From contig NZ_VINQ01000003.1 in NCBI RefSeq assembly GCF_008369105.1, positions 312,724 to 376,723 on the forward strand: 64,000 nucleotides of DNA, in the 5' to 3' direction. The position numbers and the translations under genes were made by a program. The notes beneath the pieces are model-generated. The model searched no databases. It was given only the letters and a program-made list of their open reading frames with translations, and was not told the origin of the DNA. Positions 18,098 to 26,232 of the stretch are shown here, one piece after another. Within the stretch, counting starts at the first letter, position 1, and the number at the start of each line of letters is the position of its first letter. Source of the DNA: Aquicoccus porphyridii. GTDB lineage: Bacteria; Pseudomonadota; Alphaproteobacteria; Rhodobacterales; Rhodobacteraceae.

Positions 18098-18294
18098 GAA
18101 GCGGCTCCGGGACCGCAGGTCGGTTCCCGGGTATCGAATACACCCGGCCGGACCCACCAGTCGCAGATTTCTTTCGTGGTGAGGGCACGAAACAGACGTT
18201 CCGGTGTGGTGTTGAAGACTGCTGCGGCTTCGACATCGCCCGATTTCGGGTCCGTCGGGGCCGCTACAAACTGCACATCCTCTGCGTCCTGCAT
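18098..18294 (-). pseudogene. SRPBCC (AHSA1-like) domain relic
   Basis: In the minus frame a stretch VEAAAVFNTTPERLFRALT followed by KEICDWWVRPGVFDTREP is a clear N-terminal part of an activator-of-Hsp90-like SRPBCC domain, matching the usual APPERVFRALTDPEQLARWW pattern. The match ends after about 45 residues where the sequence becomes the antisense of the PhyH 3' end, so the rest of the domain (about 100 residues) is missing. The native start is also uncertain: its 5' end overlaps the HxlR relic on the other strand. Confidence 0.6.
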
Positions 18295-18545
18295 CGCGGC
18301 CCACTGCGCTTTGGAGAAATCGGAAGATCGCTGGTGAAGGGCGGTCTGGGAAAGCCGATCACCCCGCGTATCCTCAGCCGCGAGTTGAAGGATATGACCG
18401 AGCTGGGGTTGCTTCACCGCACGGAGTATCCGGTTGTGCCGAGAAAAGTAGAATACGCCCTCGCGCCACGCGGCAAGGCCTTGCTGCCGATCCTGTCCGA
18501 GATCGTCAGATGGGGCGCGACCGGTGCACACGAGGATATTCTGAA
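18250..18545 (+). pseudogene. HxlR-family regulator relic, no start codon
   Basis: The plus frame encodes a nearly complete HxlR winged helix: RRGRYKLHILCVLHRGPLRF, then ITPRILSRELKDMTELGLLHR, then VPRKVEYALAPRGKALLPIL and IVRWG. Upstream no ATG, GTG or TTG lies in frame near the domain, and the first residues of the family (usually a conserved cysteine and PVE-type segment) are replaced. Downstream the frame runs on into the antisense of the LysR gene without a plausible end. This is therefore a remnant whose two ends are gone. HxlR and SRPBCC genes are plausible former neighbours. Confidence 0.65.
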
Positions 18546-18593
18546 ACTACCCAACAGTCGGGCGGTCCGGGACAGCGAGTTTTGCCCGGAAGG

Positions 18594-19490
18594 TTATGCT
18601 CCCCGGCCATGGGGATCGCTAACCATGCATCGCAGTATCTCCACCAACCGGCGGACACCCGGGCTGGCCCCGACAGCATCACGGAACACCAAGAAAAGCT
18701 CGGCTGATCTGCGCGCAGGCTCAGCAAGCGGCAACTCCTTCAATGTGCCGGCTTCCAGGTCCGCTCCGATCAGCGTCTCGGCATACCAGCTGAATCCCAC
18801 ACCACGCCGCGCGGCCTCGATCGATGTCGAAGTCTGGGAAAAGATGATCCTGTTCTGGGAGACCTGCCAGGCGCCTTGGTCAACCTTGCGCGCGCCGCTG
18901 TCCCGAATGATGAGATGATGATGGTCCCGCAGGTCGTTCAGTGTGACTTTTTCGAGGCGATGGAGGGGATGGGATGGAGCGGCGACCGGCAGGAACTGGA
19001 CGCGCATGATCGGCTCACCCAGGAAACCATTCGGCAATTCCGGGGCGATTGCGACATCAACCTGCCCGTCTGCAAGTAGTTCCATGGACCCGGCCACGAC
19101 AGTTTCATAGATCTCAAGGCGAGTCGTCGGTCGCTCGGCGGCGAAACGCTTGATGCTCTCAAGTAGGATGGCCGGCGGGAACATGATGTCCGCGGCCAGG
19201 CGCAACTCGGCCTCATGACCAACGGCCATCTCGGCTGCGGCTTTCTCGATGCGCCCCGCCTCGGCCAGAAGGTACTTGGCCCGCAGATATAGTGCCTTGC
19301 CCTCGACAGTGAGGACGGCTTTCCTTCCCTGGATCCGGAAGAGTTCAACACCGGTCCGCTCCTCGATTTGGTTCACGGCATAGCTGACCGAGGACTGACT
19401 CTTGCCAAGGAGATCGGCCGCCAGGGCGTAGGTGCCCGCGTCAACGACGCCAACCAGCGCGCGCCACTGCTCCAGTGAGATCAGAGTCAT
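18594..19490 (-). CDS. LysR-family transcriptional regulator
   Basis: A 298-residue LysR regulator. The helix-turn-helix is at about 3-62 (LEQWRALVGVVDAGTYALAADLLGKSQSSVSYAVNQIEERTG), and the effector domain follows from about residue 90. Full length for the family. It is divergent from the FMN-reductase and MFS genes, with 245 bases between starts, and most likely controls them in response to a compound the pump exports or the reductase handles. A candidate palindrome lies at 19502-19531. Its 3' end abuts the HxlR relic on the opposite strand. Confidence 0.92.
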   Translation of the reverse strand: MTLISLEQWRALVGVVDAGTYALAADLLGKSQSSVSYAVNQIEERTGVELFRIQGRKAVLTVEGKALYLRAKYLLAEAGRIEKAAAEMAVGHEAELRLAADIMFPPAILLESIKRFAAERPTTRLEIYETVVAGSMELLADGQVDVAIAPELPNGFLGEPIMRVQFLPVAAPSHPLHRLEKVTLNDLRDHHHLIIRDSGARKVDQGAWQVSQNRIIFSQTSTSIEAARRGVGFSWYAETLIGADLEAGTLKELPLAEPARRSAELFLVFRDAVGASPGVRRLVEILRCMVSDPHGRGA

Positions 19491-19501
19491 CTATTCACCC
19501 G

Positions 19502-19531
19502 ATAATAACGACCTAATTTTTGCGCTATTAT
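19502..19531. promoter_or_regulatory. Candidate LysR operator
   Basis: ATAATA (19502-19507) and TATTAT (19526-19531) are exact complements with an 18-base spacer in an AT-rich patch. The site lies 12 bases upstream of the LysR start and before the divergent reductase gene. A strict T-N11-A core was not established. Confidence 0.35.
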
Positions 19532-19735
19532 ATTTACCGGGTCAATGTATCTTGCCTGCAATCCCACTCGACAAAGGTCGCATCACATGAAGCTACCAAC
19601 CCCGACCTGACGTTACGCCTTCAACGCGCGTCGCCCGACATTCCCAATACCAAGCCTGAGAACGCATTGCGAAGACCGCGCAATGCGATGGCTTCCGCTC
19701 GCTTCAAATGAACAATGCAGAAAGGAAAACATACC

Positions 19736-20350
19736 ATGTCAGACAAACCGATCCACCTCGTCATTCTCGTTGGCAGCAATCGCGAAGGCCGTTTCGCGCC
19801 GGTGATCGCCAACTGGTTCACAGAGCAGGTCCGGTCGAACGCCGATTTCACGGTGGATGTCATCGATTTGGCGGATGTCGCACTGCCTGCGGCCATATCG
19901 GATACACCAAGCGCCGAGGCCGTGTCGTTCTGCGAACGACTGGCGGCGGCGGATGCCTTCGTCATGGTGGTGCCCGAGTACAACCACAGCTTCCCGGCGG
20001 TTCTCAAGCACGCCATCGACTTCGGCTACCACGAATGGCAGGCCAAACCGGTCGGCTTCGTTTCCTATGGCGGATTTGCCGCCGGCCTGAGAGCTGTCGA
20101 GCACCTGCGGGGCGTCATGGCGGAGCTGCACGCCATGACTATGCGCGACACCGTCAGTTTCCAGAACCCCTGGGATGCGTTCGACGACGAGGGGCACGCC
20201 ATCCGCCCGGACGGCTGCGCAGCAGCCGCGGCTGTGATGCTCCACCAGTTGAAATGGTGGGCCACCGCACTGCGCCAGGCGCGCAGAGCCGAGCCCTATA
20301 TCGAAGCGCCGGCCGTGCCGCAAAAACAGGATCTGGCCGACGTCGGGTGA
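19736..20350 (+). CDS. NADPH-dependent FMN reductase (flavodoxin-like fold)
   Basis: A 204-residue protein of the NADPH-dependent FMN reductase / azoreductase-like group. FMN-binding landmarks are VGSNREGRFAPVIANWF (residues about 11-27) and PEYNHSFPAVLKHAID (about 79-94), followed by the GGFAAGLRAVEHL loop. It supplies reduced flavin or reduces quinones and azo compounds. ATG 19736 is preceded by AGAAAGGAAA; the frame opens earlier at 19715. The MFS gene follows after 58 bases, and the LysR gene faces away, which suggests a small detoxification unit. Confidence 0.88.
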   Translation: MSDKPIHLVILVGSNREGRFAPVIANWFTEQVRSNADFTVDVIDLADVALPAAISDTPSAEAVSFCERLAAADAFVMVVPEYNHSFPAVLKHAIDFGYHEWQAKPVGFVSYGGFAAGLRAVEHLRGVMAELHAMTMRDTVSFQNPWDAFDDEGHAIRPDGCAAAAAVMLHQLKWWATALRQARRAEPYIEAPAVPQKQDLADVG

Positions 20351-20408
20351 CGCACGCGCCAGGCAAATCTTTCAAGCAGCATGAGCATTCCAGACGGAGG
20401 CGATCGTC

Positions 20409-21605
20409 ATGTCCGTAGCAGAAAACACTGAGAACGGCCGAGCCGGGGACGCAGGTTGGCCCACGGTTTTTGTCATCGCTGGCGCCGGCACCGTATCCGC
20501 GTTCCAGGTCGGCAAGGCGCCCATGGCGCTGAGCGTCATACAAGGCGATCTCGGGATCAGCCTTGCAGTGGTCTCCTGGCTCATCTCGGCCTTCGCCATC
20601 GTCGGCGCCGGTTTCGGCGCACCCATCGGATTGGCAGTAGACCGGATCGGCGCCAAGCGTATGGTCGTGGGCGGGCTTCTGCTTCAGGCGCTCGGCTCCG
20701 GCCTCGGCGGTATGGCCGGGGGCGCCGGTCCGCTCATCCTGTCGCGCGTCGTCGAGGGGCTGGGTTTCGTGTCGGTCCTCGTGGCGGCGCCGACGATTAT
20801 TTTCGCAACTGTGTCGCCGGATCTTCGGGATCGCGCCATCGCGGTCTGGGCGACGGTGATGCCGGTCGGGATGACGGTGGTGATGCTTGCGGTGCCCCTG
20901 TTCACCTATCTCGAATGGCGCGGGTTCTGGATGCTCAATGCAGCAATCCTGCTCGGCTACTGCCTATTCTTCGCGGCTTCGATTCCGGCAGTGGTAACGA
21001 TGGGGAATGCCCACAGCATTAAGGAGCAACTGGCCAACGTCATCGTCGCACCGGGTCCCTGGGTGCTGGCCGCGCTGTTCGCCGCCTTCTCCGCCGCCTT
21101 CTTCGCCATCTTCGGTTTCCTGCCGACACTCCTCACGGATCAATTCGGGTTGAGCCAGAACCTGGCGAGTACGGTCGCGGCCGTGTCCGTTGCGGCAAGC
21201 GGGCTGGGCAATCTCGTCGCCGGTGCCCTCCTGTCAGCAGGGCGGCCTCCGGTTCGTGTGCTGACAGCGGGATTTGTTGCAATGATCATCTTCGGTTTCG
21301 GGGTCCTCAGTCCCGGCTTGGCATGGGCGTTTGTCGCCGGCCTTGCGGTTCTCTTCTCCTTGACGGCGGGGTTGGTCCCAGTCGTGTTGATGGGGTGTTT
21401 GCCAAGGCTCGCACCGCGGCCCGATCTCGTCGGTGCGACGATGGGTTTCGCCATCCAGGGCAACAACATCGGGATGTTGGCGGGTCCGGTCACCGCTGGT
21501 GCGCTGGCGGCGAACTTCGGCTGGGGCAGTGTCGCGGTCGTCGTGGCTGCCGTTCTGATCGCCGCCATCGCGCTCGCCCGAACGATGCTACCGGCCAGGA
21601 CCTGA
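20409..21605 (+). CDS. MFS transporter
   Basis: A 398-residue major facilitator with about twelve membrane spans. After a short cytoplasmic start the first span begins near residue 15 (WPTVFVIAGAGTVSAFQVGK). The loop between spans 2 and 3 contains GLAVDRIGAKRMVVGG, the motif-A equivalent, at about 75-90. The gene is preceded by an FMN reductase and a divergent LysR regulator, a setting common for drug or metabolite efflux. The substrate is unknown. A preceding GGAGG lies in CAGACGGAGGCG. Confidence 0.88.
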   Translation: MSVAENTENGRAGDAGWPTVFVIAGAGTVSAFQVGKAPMALSVIQGDLGISLAVVSWLISAFAIVGAGFGAPIGLAVDRIGAKRMVVGGLLLQALGSGLGGMAGGAGPLILSRVVEGLGFVSVLVAAPTIIFATVSPDLRDRAIAVWATVMPVGMTVVMLAVPLFTYLEWRGFWMLNAAILLGYCLFFAASIPAVVTMGNAHSIKEQLANVIVAPGPWVLAALFAAFSAAFFAIFGFLPTLLTDQFGLSQNLASTVAAVSVAASGLGNLVAGALLSAGRPPVRVLTAGFVAMIIFGFGVLSPGLAWAFVAGLAVLFSLTAGLVPVVLMGCLPRLAPRPDLVGATMGFAIQGNNIGMLAGPVTAGALAANFGWGSVAVVVAAVLIAAIALARTMLPART

Positions 21606-21900
21606 GCACGCCCGCGACGCATGTTGTCCAACACCTTTGGCGCCAGCGGCACTGATCGTCACCGGGTGCCAATCGGCGGATCGCAACATTATTGAGTCCG
21701 GTTTTCGGAGTCATGACATTAGTCCAATAGAGATCGGCAAGAAGCATGCCCCACTTCTTGAGCTGATTGAATGCAGACCTTGCAAAAGAGAGGTCCGATG
21801 CCTCCTTGGTCCTGGTCCGCACCGCAGACGCTACAGGTTAGATCTCGCCGCGCGGCCGGGCAACATCAGCTCCGGGGAATGCTGCGTTACAGCGCCGAAC
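21606..21900. other. Convergent gap between the MFS and second LysE genes
   Basis: About 295 bases without a supported gene. Short open frames exist on both strands, but none has a recognisable domain, a ribosome binding site or a plausible length. No hairpin with a T-run was seen. Confidence 0.4.
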
Positions 21901-22527
21901 TCATCGCCCGGCGATCAACCTGATGCCGAAAATTACGAGAACGGCACCAACGAGACCATCGAAAACCCGGCGCAGACGAAAGAAGCCGTGGCGAATGGCT
22001 GGAAGACGGAAAAACATCGCGACCGCGCCCCACCACAGCATCGAAACGACAATCGCTGTCAGACAGGCAATGACGAGCAGAGCGGGCGGACTGTCTTCCG
22101 GGATCATCACGCCGAACAGACTGACATAATAGGCGATCACCTTGGGATTGGAGATGTTGGTGATGAAACCGGAGCGCAGCGCGCCGGCTGACGTGACCCT
22201 CTTTGCCACGACGTCAATATCTGCGCCTGTTCCGACTTCGAGAACAGATCTCAGCATCCTGTATCCGAACCAGATAAGGTAGGCGCCGCCGAACATGCGT
22301 ATCGCGACCGGCATCCAGGGGAGCGTATTCATGACCGCACCGAGACCAGCGACCGCAAAGCCGGACCATAACGCTGTCGCGGCAACCACTCCCAAGACAG
22401 CGAAGACGCTCTCACGCCGGTGATCCGAATTGGCATGACTGGCAATGACAAACAATGTCGGACCGGGGCTGCTGATGGCGAAAAAGTGGATACCGGCAAT
22501 GCCCATGATTATGCCTAGATATTCCAT
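21901..22527 (-). CDS. LysE/RhtB-family exporter (second copy)
   Basis: A 208-residue membrane protein with the family start GIHFFAISSPGPTLFVIASHA and the conserved segment RSGFITNISNPKVIAYYVSLFG, about six spans in total. It is a distant paralogue of the exporter at 16.4 kb, not part of the duplication. ATG 22527 is chosen over the longer frame (22560) because it matches the family start. It follows the cupin gene by 72 bases on the same strand, so both may be read from the divergent promoter next to the MarR gene. Substrate unknown. Confidence 0.88.
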   Translation of the reverse strand: MEYLGIIMGIAGIHFFAISSPGPTLFVIASHANSDHRRESVFAVLGVVAATALWSGFAVAGLGAVMNTLPWMPVAIRMFGGAYLIWFGYRMLRSVLEVGTGADIDVVAKRVTSAGALRSGFITNISNPKVIAYYVSLFGVMIPEDSPPALLVIACLTAIVVSMLWWGAVAMFFRLPAIRHGFFRLRRVFDGLVGAVLVIFGIRLIAGR

Positions 22528-22599
22528 CGTTGATGTTCCTCTCAATGATGCCGTTGCCACGGATTTCTTTCTTCGCCGCCCTCGAAAGGCTCATTCGCT

Positions 22600-22935
22600 T
22601 CACAGATTTTTCTGCACGATCACATCGCTAGGATGGATGCAGATAAGTTCGAGCCGCTCCGCGCCGACATTCTCGAAGCGATGGGAAATATTGGCGGCCG
22701 CCACGAGAATATCGCCAGGATAGGCGAGTGTCTTTTCGCCGCCCACGGTGAACTCGGCCTTGCCCTTCCTGACGACCCAGGTCTCCACGTAGGGATGCAC
22801 ATGCAAGCCCGACCCCTGGCCTGGCTCTGCATCGACCAGGAAGAAGGATACCGGCCCCCCGAGGTCACGGCCCTCGAAGCGAACCGTGCGGCTCTGACCG
22901 GGCTGTGGTTCTTGATGACGAAGGATTCGGGACAT
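22600..22935 (-). CDS. Small cupin-domain protein
   Basis: A 111-residue single cupin. Motif 1 reads GLHVHPYVETWVVRKGKAEFTVG and motif 2 YPGDILVAAANISHRFENVG, with histidines and glutamate placed for metal binding. Such small cupins bind or convert small metabolites or stabilise a ligand; no specific reaction can be given. The start at 22935 has GGGAGGCAG directly upstream; the frame extends to 22953 without a better signal. It is transcribed away from the MarR gene across a 166-base gap that contains a perfect palindrome, so it is probably MarR-controlled. Confidence 0.82.
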   Translation of the reverse strand: MSRILRHQEPQPGQSRTVRFEGRDLGGPVSFFLVDAEPGQGSGLHVHPYVETWVVRKGKAEFTVGGEKTLAYPGDILVAAANISHRFENVGAERLELICIHPSDVIVQKNL

Positions 22936-22973
22936 TCTCTGCCTCCCTTTCATGCTGACCCCGCCAGCGAAGC

Positions 22974-22991
22974 TATCTTCTTGAGAAGATA
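22974..22991. promoter_or_regulatory. Probable MarR operator (palindrome)
   Basis: TATCTTCT (22974-22981) and AGAAGATA (22984-22991) are exact complements with a two-base spacer. Related sites follow in the same gap: TCTTTACGTCAAGA at 23007-23020 and TCTTGCCAAGA at 23030-23040. The gap separates the cupin gene from the MarR gene, where such a repressor would act. Confidence 0.6.
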
Positions 22992-23101
22992 TATCGCAAT
23001 GATTTGTCTTTACGTCAAGATAAATCTCTTCTTGCCAAGATATCTCTCCGGATCATATTGAACATTGCATGCGTTCATGGCGATAACGACGGGTGAGGAA
23101 A

Positions 23102-23662
23102 ATGACGGATCCAGCGGCAAGCCGGGAGCGAGCCAAGGGCGATCATGTCGACCGGCTGCGCCAGCAATGGAAGAGGGAACTGCCGGATCTCGATACCGAG
23201 CCGATGGCCATACTCGGCCGTGCATACCGGTTGTCGAACCTGGTGCGGCCAAGCATCGAGGCAACCTTCGCCGATTTCGGCCTCGACCGCGGCGAGTTCG
23301 ACGTCATCGGAACGTTGCGCCGTTCGGGACCGCCCTACCGGCTGACACCAACAGAGCTCTATACCTCGTTGATGATCTCTTCGGGCGGCTTGACCCACAG
23401 GCTGGTCCGGCTGGAAAAGGCTGGGCTGATCTTGCGCGAGAAATCGCCACGGGACGGGCGTAGCGTGCTCGTCGTCTTGACCGAGACCGGTCAGGTGCTT
23501 GCCGAGAAGGCTTTCAGAGCGGACATGGCAAACGAATCCGCGTACCTGCGGGCCCTGAACCTAAAGGAGCGCGAAACACTCGAGGGATTGCTTCGTAAGC
23601 TGGTTACCGGAATCGAGGATGATCTGGCCCGAAAGGAAGAGCCTGACTCACGCGCCGACTGA
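23102..23662 (+). CDS. MarR-family transcriptional regulator
   Basis: A 186-residue winged-helix repressor. The core runs from about residue 35 to 150, with the recognition region LTPTELYTSLMISSGGLTHRLVRLEKAGLI and the wing SPRDGRSVLVVLTETG. It is divergent from the cupin and LysE genes, and a perfect palindrome with related sites lies between. The simplest reading is a repressor of the cupin/exporter pair and of itself, released by a small phenolic or similar ligand; the ligand is not known. ATG 23102 is preceded by GTGAGGAAA; a GTG at 23093 is also possible. Confidence 0.9.
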   Translation: MTDPAASRERAKGDHVDRLRQQWKRELPDLDTEPMAILGRAYRLSNLVRPSIEATFADFGLDRGEFDVIGTLRRSGPPYRLTPTELYTSLMISSGGLTHRLVRLEKAGLILREKSPRDGRSVLVVLTETGQVLAEKAFRADMANESAYLRALNLKERETLEGLLRKLVTGIEDDLARKEEPDSRAD

Positions 23663-23791
23663 ACGCGAGTCGAGGTTCGCGTGCCGGTCGACTGTTTCGC
23701 GAAAGACACGCCTGTAGCCAGCGGGTGCCCTTGCGGAGAATTGGGCGGACAAACAGAACGGTCGTCTGCGAATGCATTGGGCCAGCCGTTA

Positions 23792-24244
23792 TTACAGCGG
23801 GATCGCCGTTTCGTCCTTGGCGGTACGGATCACCATCATCGTCCAGTATCGCGCCACATTGGTCCGGCCCTGGAACAGCCGATGGCAAAGCGCATCATAT
23901 TCTTCCATATCGCGCAGGCGCAGCATCAGGATGGCGTCAACCTCTCCTGTCACGGCATGAGCCTGGATTACCGCCTCTTCCCTGGCCGCCAGATCGAGAA
24001 ACTGTCGCGTATTTGGCTCGCCGTGAAGTCTCAGTTCCACCGTCACCACGGCTCTCAGCCTGCGCCCGGCCTTGGCGGGGTTCAAGATCGCGACAACCCG
24101 GTCAATGATCCCCGCCTGACGTAACCGCCGTATCCGCCGCAAGCAGCTTGATGGAGACAGGCCAACCTCGTCGGCCATATGAGCATTCGTGCGCGACGCA
24201 TCGCGCTGCAGAAGGTTCAACAGCTTCCTATCGATCCGATCCAT
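23792..24244 (-). CDS. Lrp/AsnC-family transcriptional regulator
   Basis: A 150-residue feast/famine regulator. The helix-turn-helix is at about residues 4-60 (DRKLLNLLQRDASRTNAHMADEVGLSPSSCLRRIRRL), followed by the RAM ligand domain with AHAVTGEVDAILMLRL. It should sense an amino acid. The frame is open further upstream, but MDRIDRK is the family start. The gene is divergent from the Gate-domain membrane protein with 121 bases between, and an inverted repeat of TGCAAT lies there. Confidence 0.92.
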   Translation of the reverse strand: MDRIDRKLLNLLQRDASRTNAHMADEVGLSPSSCLRRIRRLRQAGIIDRVVAILNPAKAGRRLRAVVTVELRLHGEPNTRQFLDLAAREEAVIQAHAVTGEVDAILMLRLRDMEEYDALCHRLFQGRTNVARYWTMMVIRTAKDETAIPL

Positions 24245-24273
24245 CCGTATCTCCCAAATCGCAGCACTCAGAA

Positions 24274-24300
24274 TGCAATAAAATTGCACGGATGTGCAAT
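24274..24300. promoter_or_regulatory. Probable Lrp-type operator
   Basis: TGCAAT (24274-24279) and ATTGCA (24283-24288) form a perfect palindrome with spacer AAA; a third TGCAAT follows at 24295-24300. It lies between the Lrp-type gene and the divergent membrane protein gene. Confidence 0.55.
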
Positions 24301-24365
24301 CTTTGACCGCAGATGCGAATGGGATCGGGCTAGGAAATGACGCGCAACAATTTGAGGAGGCAGAG

Positions 24366-25346
24366 ATGTCCGTGTTCAGATTCGCCGTCAACAAAACCCA
24401 GGAAACACTGCAAATCTACTGGGAGTTGGTGCGCATCATGGTGCCGGTCACAATCGTGACCGAGGTGATGTCGCGAACCGGGCTGATCGATTTCATCGCT
24501 CCTGTGCTTGCGCCGGTCATGGGGCTGTTCGGGCTGCCGCCGGAACTGGGCCTCGCCTGGCTGACGGGAATGCTGGTGGGGATATGGGGCGCGATTGCGA
24601 TGATCTTCACACTTGTGCCCGCCGAGTCGATGAGCGTCGCCGACATCACCGTGTTTTCATCGCTTATCCTGATCGCGCATGGCCTGCCGATCGAGCAGAA
24701 GATCATCCAGAAAGCCGGGCCGGGATTCGCCGTCACCACGGTGATCCGTATCGCCGGTGCAATCGTCTACGCGATGATCCTCCATCATCTGTTTGCCGCT
24801 ACCGGTTGGCAGGCGGAAACATTGAACCCGACCTGGATCCCCGTGGCTGACGCCAGCGATTGGATGGGGTTCATGGCCGGGCTCATCGAGGCGCTCATCT
24901 ACATGCTCGCCATTCTTCTCACGCTTTCCTGGGTGCTGGAAATACTGAAACTCATAGGCCTCATGGCGCTGTTGATGAAGATACTTGCCCCGACACTGCG
25001 CCTTGCCGGCATCAGGGGCGAAACGGGACAGTTTACCGCAGTCGGCTTGTTTCTTGGCATCTCTTATGGTGGCGGTTTGCTGATCCGCGAAGCACGGTCG
25101 GGCAACCTGTCGCCGCGTCAGGTCTTCATTTCATGCGTCTTCATGGGATTTGCGCATAGCATTGTCGAGGATACCTTGCTCGTGATGGCCTTGGGCGCGG
25201 ATGTTTTCGGCGTGCTCGTGGGGCGGCTTGTATTCGCGATCACGGCAACCGCTGTGATTGCGCATCTCATACGCTCAATCCCGGATGAGACCTTTTTCGC
25301 ATGGGCCTTTCGGCGCAGGAGAGGTCAGGCAACGGCAGATTCATAG
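24366..25346 (+). CDS. Gate-domain (nucleoside recognition) membrane protein
   Basis: A 326-residue polytopic membrane protein with two halves that each carry a Gate-like (nucleoside recognition) segment, for example VMSRTGLIDFIAPVLAPVMGLFGLPPELGLAWLTG in the first part and GETGQFTAVGLFLGISYGGGLLIREA in the second. Proteins of this type include spore-maturation and YjiH-like proteins of uncertain function. A solute transporter is likely. An Lrp-type regulator upstream suggests the substrate is an amino acid or something derived from one; this is inference. ATG 24366 has GAGGAGGCAG upstream. Confidence 0.8.
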   Translation: MSVFRFAVNKTQETLQIYWELVRIMVPVTIVTEVMSRTGLIDFIAPVLAPVMGLFGLPPELGLAWLTGMLVGIWGAIAMIFTLVPAESMSVADITVFSSLILIAHGLPIEQKIIQKAGPGFAVTTVIRIAGAIVYAMILHHLFAATGWQAETLNPTWIPVADASDWMGFMAGLIEALIYMLAILLTLSWVLEILKLIGLMALLMKILAPTLRLAGIRGETGQFTAVGLFLGISYGGGLLIREARSGNLSPRQVFISCVFMGFAHSIVEDTLLVMALGADVFGVLVGRLVFAITATAVIAHLIRSIPDETFFAWAFRRRRGQATADS

Positions 25347-25464
25347 GTGGGATTGCCGAAATTTCGACCCACGCTGATTGCGAACTTTCTGGCCTGACCA
25401 CGCTAGTACCGGGGATTATCCTGAACCTTCATGAAATCCCGTCCCCTCTCATTCAGGTAAAGCT

Positions 25465-25715
25465 GCGGGGAGGCGCGGACACGAGGTGTTCGAGACCTAC
25501 TGGACGACCCGTCGCGGCGTCGAGGCGATGGACAACAGTTACCGCCTGCTCGACCTGACCGTCTATGGGCGGCAAGAGGATTTTGAAGACTCGCCCGACG
25601 GCTGGCCACAGCGCTGGGGCGAGACCAATCATCCATTTCGTCGCGACGGCCGGCCGATCTCTCAATGGCGTCGGCTGGAGGCGGGACATTCCGACGATTT
25701 GGGAGTGCCATGACC
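25465..25715 (+). pseudogene. DUF899-family 3' fragment
   Basis: The frame [18 protein letters not shown] (from about 25478), then [19 protein letters not shown], matches the C-terminal end of DUF899 thioredoxin-like proteins, which usually read VFHTYSTYARGLDAL then YQLLDLTPKGRDE. The other 180 or so residues that should precede it are absent and no start lies near the homology. The gene is therefore 5'-truncated. Confidence 0.5.
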
Positions 25716-25754
25716 GGCCCGCGCAACGCAATGGGAGTGGAAAGAATCTGCGGG

Positions 25755-25907
25755 TCAGGCGGCGGTATCTACGTGAAAGACGGCCAGCCTGCCGTCGAGA
25801 ACGGCGGCTCCAAGGGTGACCAACATGCCGACCCACAGGGTGGCCGCGAAGGTGCGCGCGGTCTTTCTGCTTGGGGATGGTCTGCTGACACGCGCGGCTC
25901 CGGTCAT
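25755..25907 (-). CDS. Possible 50-residue membrane protein
   Basis: The ORF opens with MTGAARVSRPSPSRKTARTF and contains one likely membrane span, FAATLWVGMLVTLGAAVL. A strong ribosome binding site GGGAGG lies five bases before the ATG on the minus strand, which is the main support. No family is recognised. It lies in a decayed region and could be the start of a lost transporter gene. Confidence 0.35.
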   Translation of the reverse strand: MTGAARVSRPSPSRKTARTFAATLWVGMLVTLGAAVLDGRLAVFHVDTAA

Positions 25908-26232
25908 TGGCACCTCCCGATCACGATATATCCGTCGCAGCCCGACATCGTCGCCACGCGGTTCAAACCCCCGAGACAGGCACAGCGCTTCCTTGGCGCA
26001 CATGAACAGATCAACACCAACTCTCGCCCTCGCCGCTATCATTTCTCCGCCACCTCAAAGCGCTCATCCACCCCCCCCCCGCAACCGGCGGAAAACAACT
26101 TGGCGCTGCCCTTTGAGGCCGCATACTCTGCTCAGAAATCGAGCGCGATGATTGCGAATGCTGTGTGAATGTCCGTTTTATCACGCTCGTCATATGTGAC
26201 CTATTGCGCCAGGCGGGATCACGTTGCAGGCA

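Larger units (their letters stand above)
25347..26232. other. Gene-poor stretch before nasT
   Basis: Nearly 900 bases with no intact recognised gene. It holds the DUF899 relic (about 25465-25715), a possible 50-residue membrane ORF on the minus strand (25755-25907) and a run of ten C at 26071-26080. The last 60 bases precede nasT and should contain its promoter; no sigma54 or sigma70 boxes were recognised with confidence. Confidence 0.5.

Noticed and set aside
26071..26080. Run of ten C as a possible phase-variation tract
   Set aside because: It lies in a gene-poor stretch and in no supported reading frame or promoter, so there is nothing for slippage to switch.
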